A DNA stretch of 64,000 nt from assembly GCA_028023455.1 (NCBI GenBank), contig JAQFVV010000012.1, positions 11,322,499 to 11,386,498 of the forward strand. Direction: 5' to 3'. This DNA comes from Epiperipatus broadwayi. Taxonomy: Eukaryota; Onychophora; Udeonychophora; Euonychophora; Peripatidae. Shown here in pieces: positions 62,111-64,000 of the stretch. Below the pieces are notes generated by a model that ran no database searches, was not told where the DNA came from, and worked only from the letters and a program-made list of their open reading frames with translations. How positions within the stretch are numbered: position 1 is the first letter of the stretch; the number at the start of each line of letters is the position of its first letter. The position numbers were made by a program, and so were the translations under genes.

Positions 62111-63990
62111 ATGGATCCTTCGGCAACACAAAAGCCAGTACAGCCACTGGAATCAGAACTCATTGTGCAGGAAGCTATTCTGACAGTACAAAGGCCTTTA
62201 GAACAAAAACCAAATATATTTAATAGTGAAATGCTGTATGTATTTATGGAAAAAAATTGAAGTGCATTTAAAACTTAATGAAAAACAACACAAAAAGATA
62301 TATGTAATATTAGGGTATAAGCACAGACTTTCACATGACCCACCACTCTCCACTCCATCTAATAATACTGATACACTTAAACACATATGTTGAAAAGATA
62401 AATAATCACCAATATACGTATTTCATGCTAAACCAGCAATCATCAGTTGGTCCAGATTATCATCTCTACACATATATACTATAAGTGCTCAGATATATAT
62501 TAAGATAGACAATCCTCATACTTTAATGGACAGGCTTCAATCTACTCCACACTTCAACTCTTTAACCGTCCATCCAATTGAAAATCTGATGATGGACGGT
62601 TGAAGAGGTGAAGGGTGGAGTAGATTGAAGCCTGTCCATTAAAGTATGAGGATTGTCTATCTTAATATATATCTGAGCACTTATAGTATATATGTGTAGA
62701 GATGATAATCTAGACCAACTGATGATTGCTGGTTTAGCATGAAATACATATATTGGTGATTATTTATCTTTTCACATATATGTGTTTAAGTGTATCAGTA
62801 TTATTAGATGGAGTGGAGAGTGGTGGGTCATGTGAAAGTCTGTGCTTATACCCTAATATTACACATATATATATAGACACAGTATAAATAAGCCTGTCTT
62901 TCAGTTATTAAAAAGATATAATGAATTTAAAGAAATGCATTCAAGTAATGTAGAAAAACAACAAAATTTTGAAAAAATGCCACAAAAATTTGAAGAATTG
63001 CATTTGAAAGTTGAAGAAAAGTAATAAAAGAGAGATGGTGAATTTAAAGAAATGCATCAAGAAATAAAAGAAAATTTTGTAGTATAAGAGATTAGGCAGT
63101 CTGAAATAGGTTAAATATAAGAGCAAGTGCAACAAAATGGTGTGCATAGAAACTTACTGATTTAGAAGAAATAATTAAAAAATCTATTGAACCCAGTGAA
63201 AATAAATTGTAGGACTGTGCAAAGTATAGCAGAAAGATTAGGAAAATTGGAAGTGGGAGAAGAAGTGAAGAAAGATGAAGATCAAATACAAAATTCATTA
63301 TTTAAAGAAAAAATTATAAATATGCAAGATAAAATGTAGAACTCAGAAAGAAGCTGTTGGCATCATAATGGCATAAAAATGGATTATGCAAAAATAAAAG
63401 AGAATACATGAAATTGGTTTATAGAAACTGTAAAAGAATTTAAAGAAGAATGTAAAAGTGATGCAACATATACAAAACCAAAAGAAAGCCACAAAAACAC
63501 ACCAGTCACAGGACAGTACAGATGTTGTGAAACTTTTAGCTCTATAAATCATTTTTTTAAAATGAGTGAAACAAGAGATACACATGGAATACCTTGACAG
63601 CCAGAGACTTATTTCTAGTTGGACCAACTAACAGAAAGAGAGCAAGTGGCTATTGCCTATAATTATTTACAAAGACCTGCTAAGGAATGATGGAACTTAT
63701 TAATAAAGAAGCCAACCATCTATTCTGGATACAAAAGAACAAATTTTGAATAATTTTTGGTCTGAAGAGTGCCAAGAAGCAATCAGATAACAAATTATGC
63801 AGGAAAGATTCAGCATAAAGAGTGATAAAAGTTACACACAGTTTTTCAGAAGGCAAGTATCAAAATTAAGAACATTATTGACTGAAAAACTACAAAACAA
63901 GTGGCTGAGTTTTTAAATGCCATTGTCATGAGCCACCAAAATTAGGATGGAGAAAAAAATTTACCACATAATAAACCAGCAGTCAAATAA
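62111..63990 (+). pseudogene. Decayed gag-like retroelement ORF, split by a foldback element
   Basis: It begins with MDPSATQKPVQPLESELIVQ at 62111, is interrupted by the foldback element at 62303-62863, and resumes with Lys/Glu-rich coiled-coil pieces such as EFKEMHSSNVEKQQNFEKM (62929-62985) and QSIAERLGKLEVGEEVKKDE (about 63220-63280). A capsid-like stretch follows: LDQLTEREQVAIAYNYLQRP, then AKE-stop-WNLLIK (63620-63705), where gag proteins of this kind have a conserved Trp pair; one Trp codon reads TGA. Then come NFW-like, EEC and QIMQERFS relics and EFLNAIVMSH (63909-63940). Stops and frameshifts occur every 10-40 codons. Protease and pol would lie beyond the window. The LTR class (probably Ty3/gypsy) is inferred. 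Confidence 0.55.
62303..62863. mobile_element. 561-bp foldback element with ~272-bp arms
   Basis: Left arm 62303-62574 starts TGTAATATTAGGGTATAAGC. Right arm 62591-62863 is its near-perfect complement, ending CCCTAATATTACA. The loop is about 16 nt. (TA)-rich DNA on both sides hides the exact target duplication; a TA duplication is possible. Arm identity by eye is well above 95 percent, much fresher than the gag fossil it interrupts. There is no coding capacity, and it shares no sequence with the 9-kb foldback family. Confidence 0.85.
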
Positions 63991-64000
63991 AAGGAATGAT

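Noticed and set aside
63092-63627. Minus-strand hydrophobic ORFs resembling membrane proteins
   Set aside because: Antisense of a Lys/Glu-rich gag-like region; AAA/GAA codons read backwards give Phe/Leu/Ser.
1-64000. CRISPR array or prokaryotic operon
   Set aside because: No regularly spaced short repeats, no ribosome-binding-site-preceded gene series; the content is eukaryotic.

Overview
This is an AT-rich (about three quarters A+T by eye) stretch of animal, probably arthropod, nuclear DNA. No intact host protein-coding exon could be recognised. The evidence for a metazoan source is the repeat content: a hAT transposon with a GTF2IRD2/ZBED-like transposase, RTE-type and jockey-type LINEs, an L1/Tx1-type LINE, gag-type LTR retroelements and a tRNA-derived SINE. 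Chelicerate or insect is the best guess from the jockey-like proteins; this is inference, not proof.

Layout. 1-14 kb: mostly featureless AT-rich DNA, with a truncated SINE at 1.39 kb and a 1.75 kb compound foldback repeat at 9.18-10.94 kb. 14-14.9 kb: a locally richer block with a YY1-like box and a splice-donor-like site on the minus strand, the only hint of a host promoter. 16-22 kb: a second SINE (minus strand), a near-perfect 327-bp foldback (17.42-17.75 kb), a 314-bp hairpin element and a heavily decayed reverse-transcriptase fossil. 25.16-27.64 kb: a complete but dead hAT element with TIRs and an 8-bp target duplication. 29.4-33.2 kb: a third SINE and a full-length RTE-type LINE with three nonsense codons, one frameshift and a lost endonuclease histidine. 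34.9-37.7 kb: a hairpin element and a degenerate ~420-bp tandem repeat. 38.1-42 kb: a jockey-like LINE fossil interrupted by another copy of the foldback family. 44.3-49.2 kb: two adjoining LTR-retroelement remnants in opposite orientation; the plus-strand one keeps both LTR regions, a gag zinc knuckle joined directly to an integrase zinc-finger segment, and a 60-bp insertion with a 13-bp target duplication in its 3' LTR. 49.4-51.5 kb: an L1/Tx1-type LINE with its 5' part inverted and ~155-bp flanking direct repeats. 52-64 kb: small tandem repeats, a 56-bp perfect palindrome at the edge of a ~430-bp insertion, and a decayed gag-like region split by a 561-bp foldback element, running off the window end.

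The genes do not work together as a pathway. The window is a graveyard of mobile elements, several nested in ways that give relative insertion order. The most notable items are the foldback family (four or more copies, one dated by nesting in an LTR), the twin-priming-like LINE with a very long apparent target duplication, and the full-length RTE element with a catalytic-residue loss. No convincing undescribed functional system was found.
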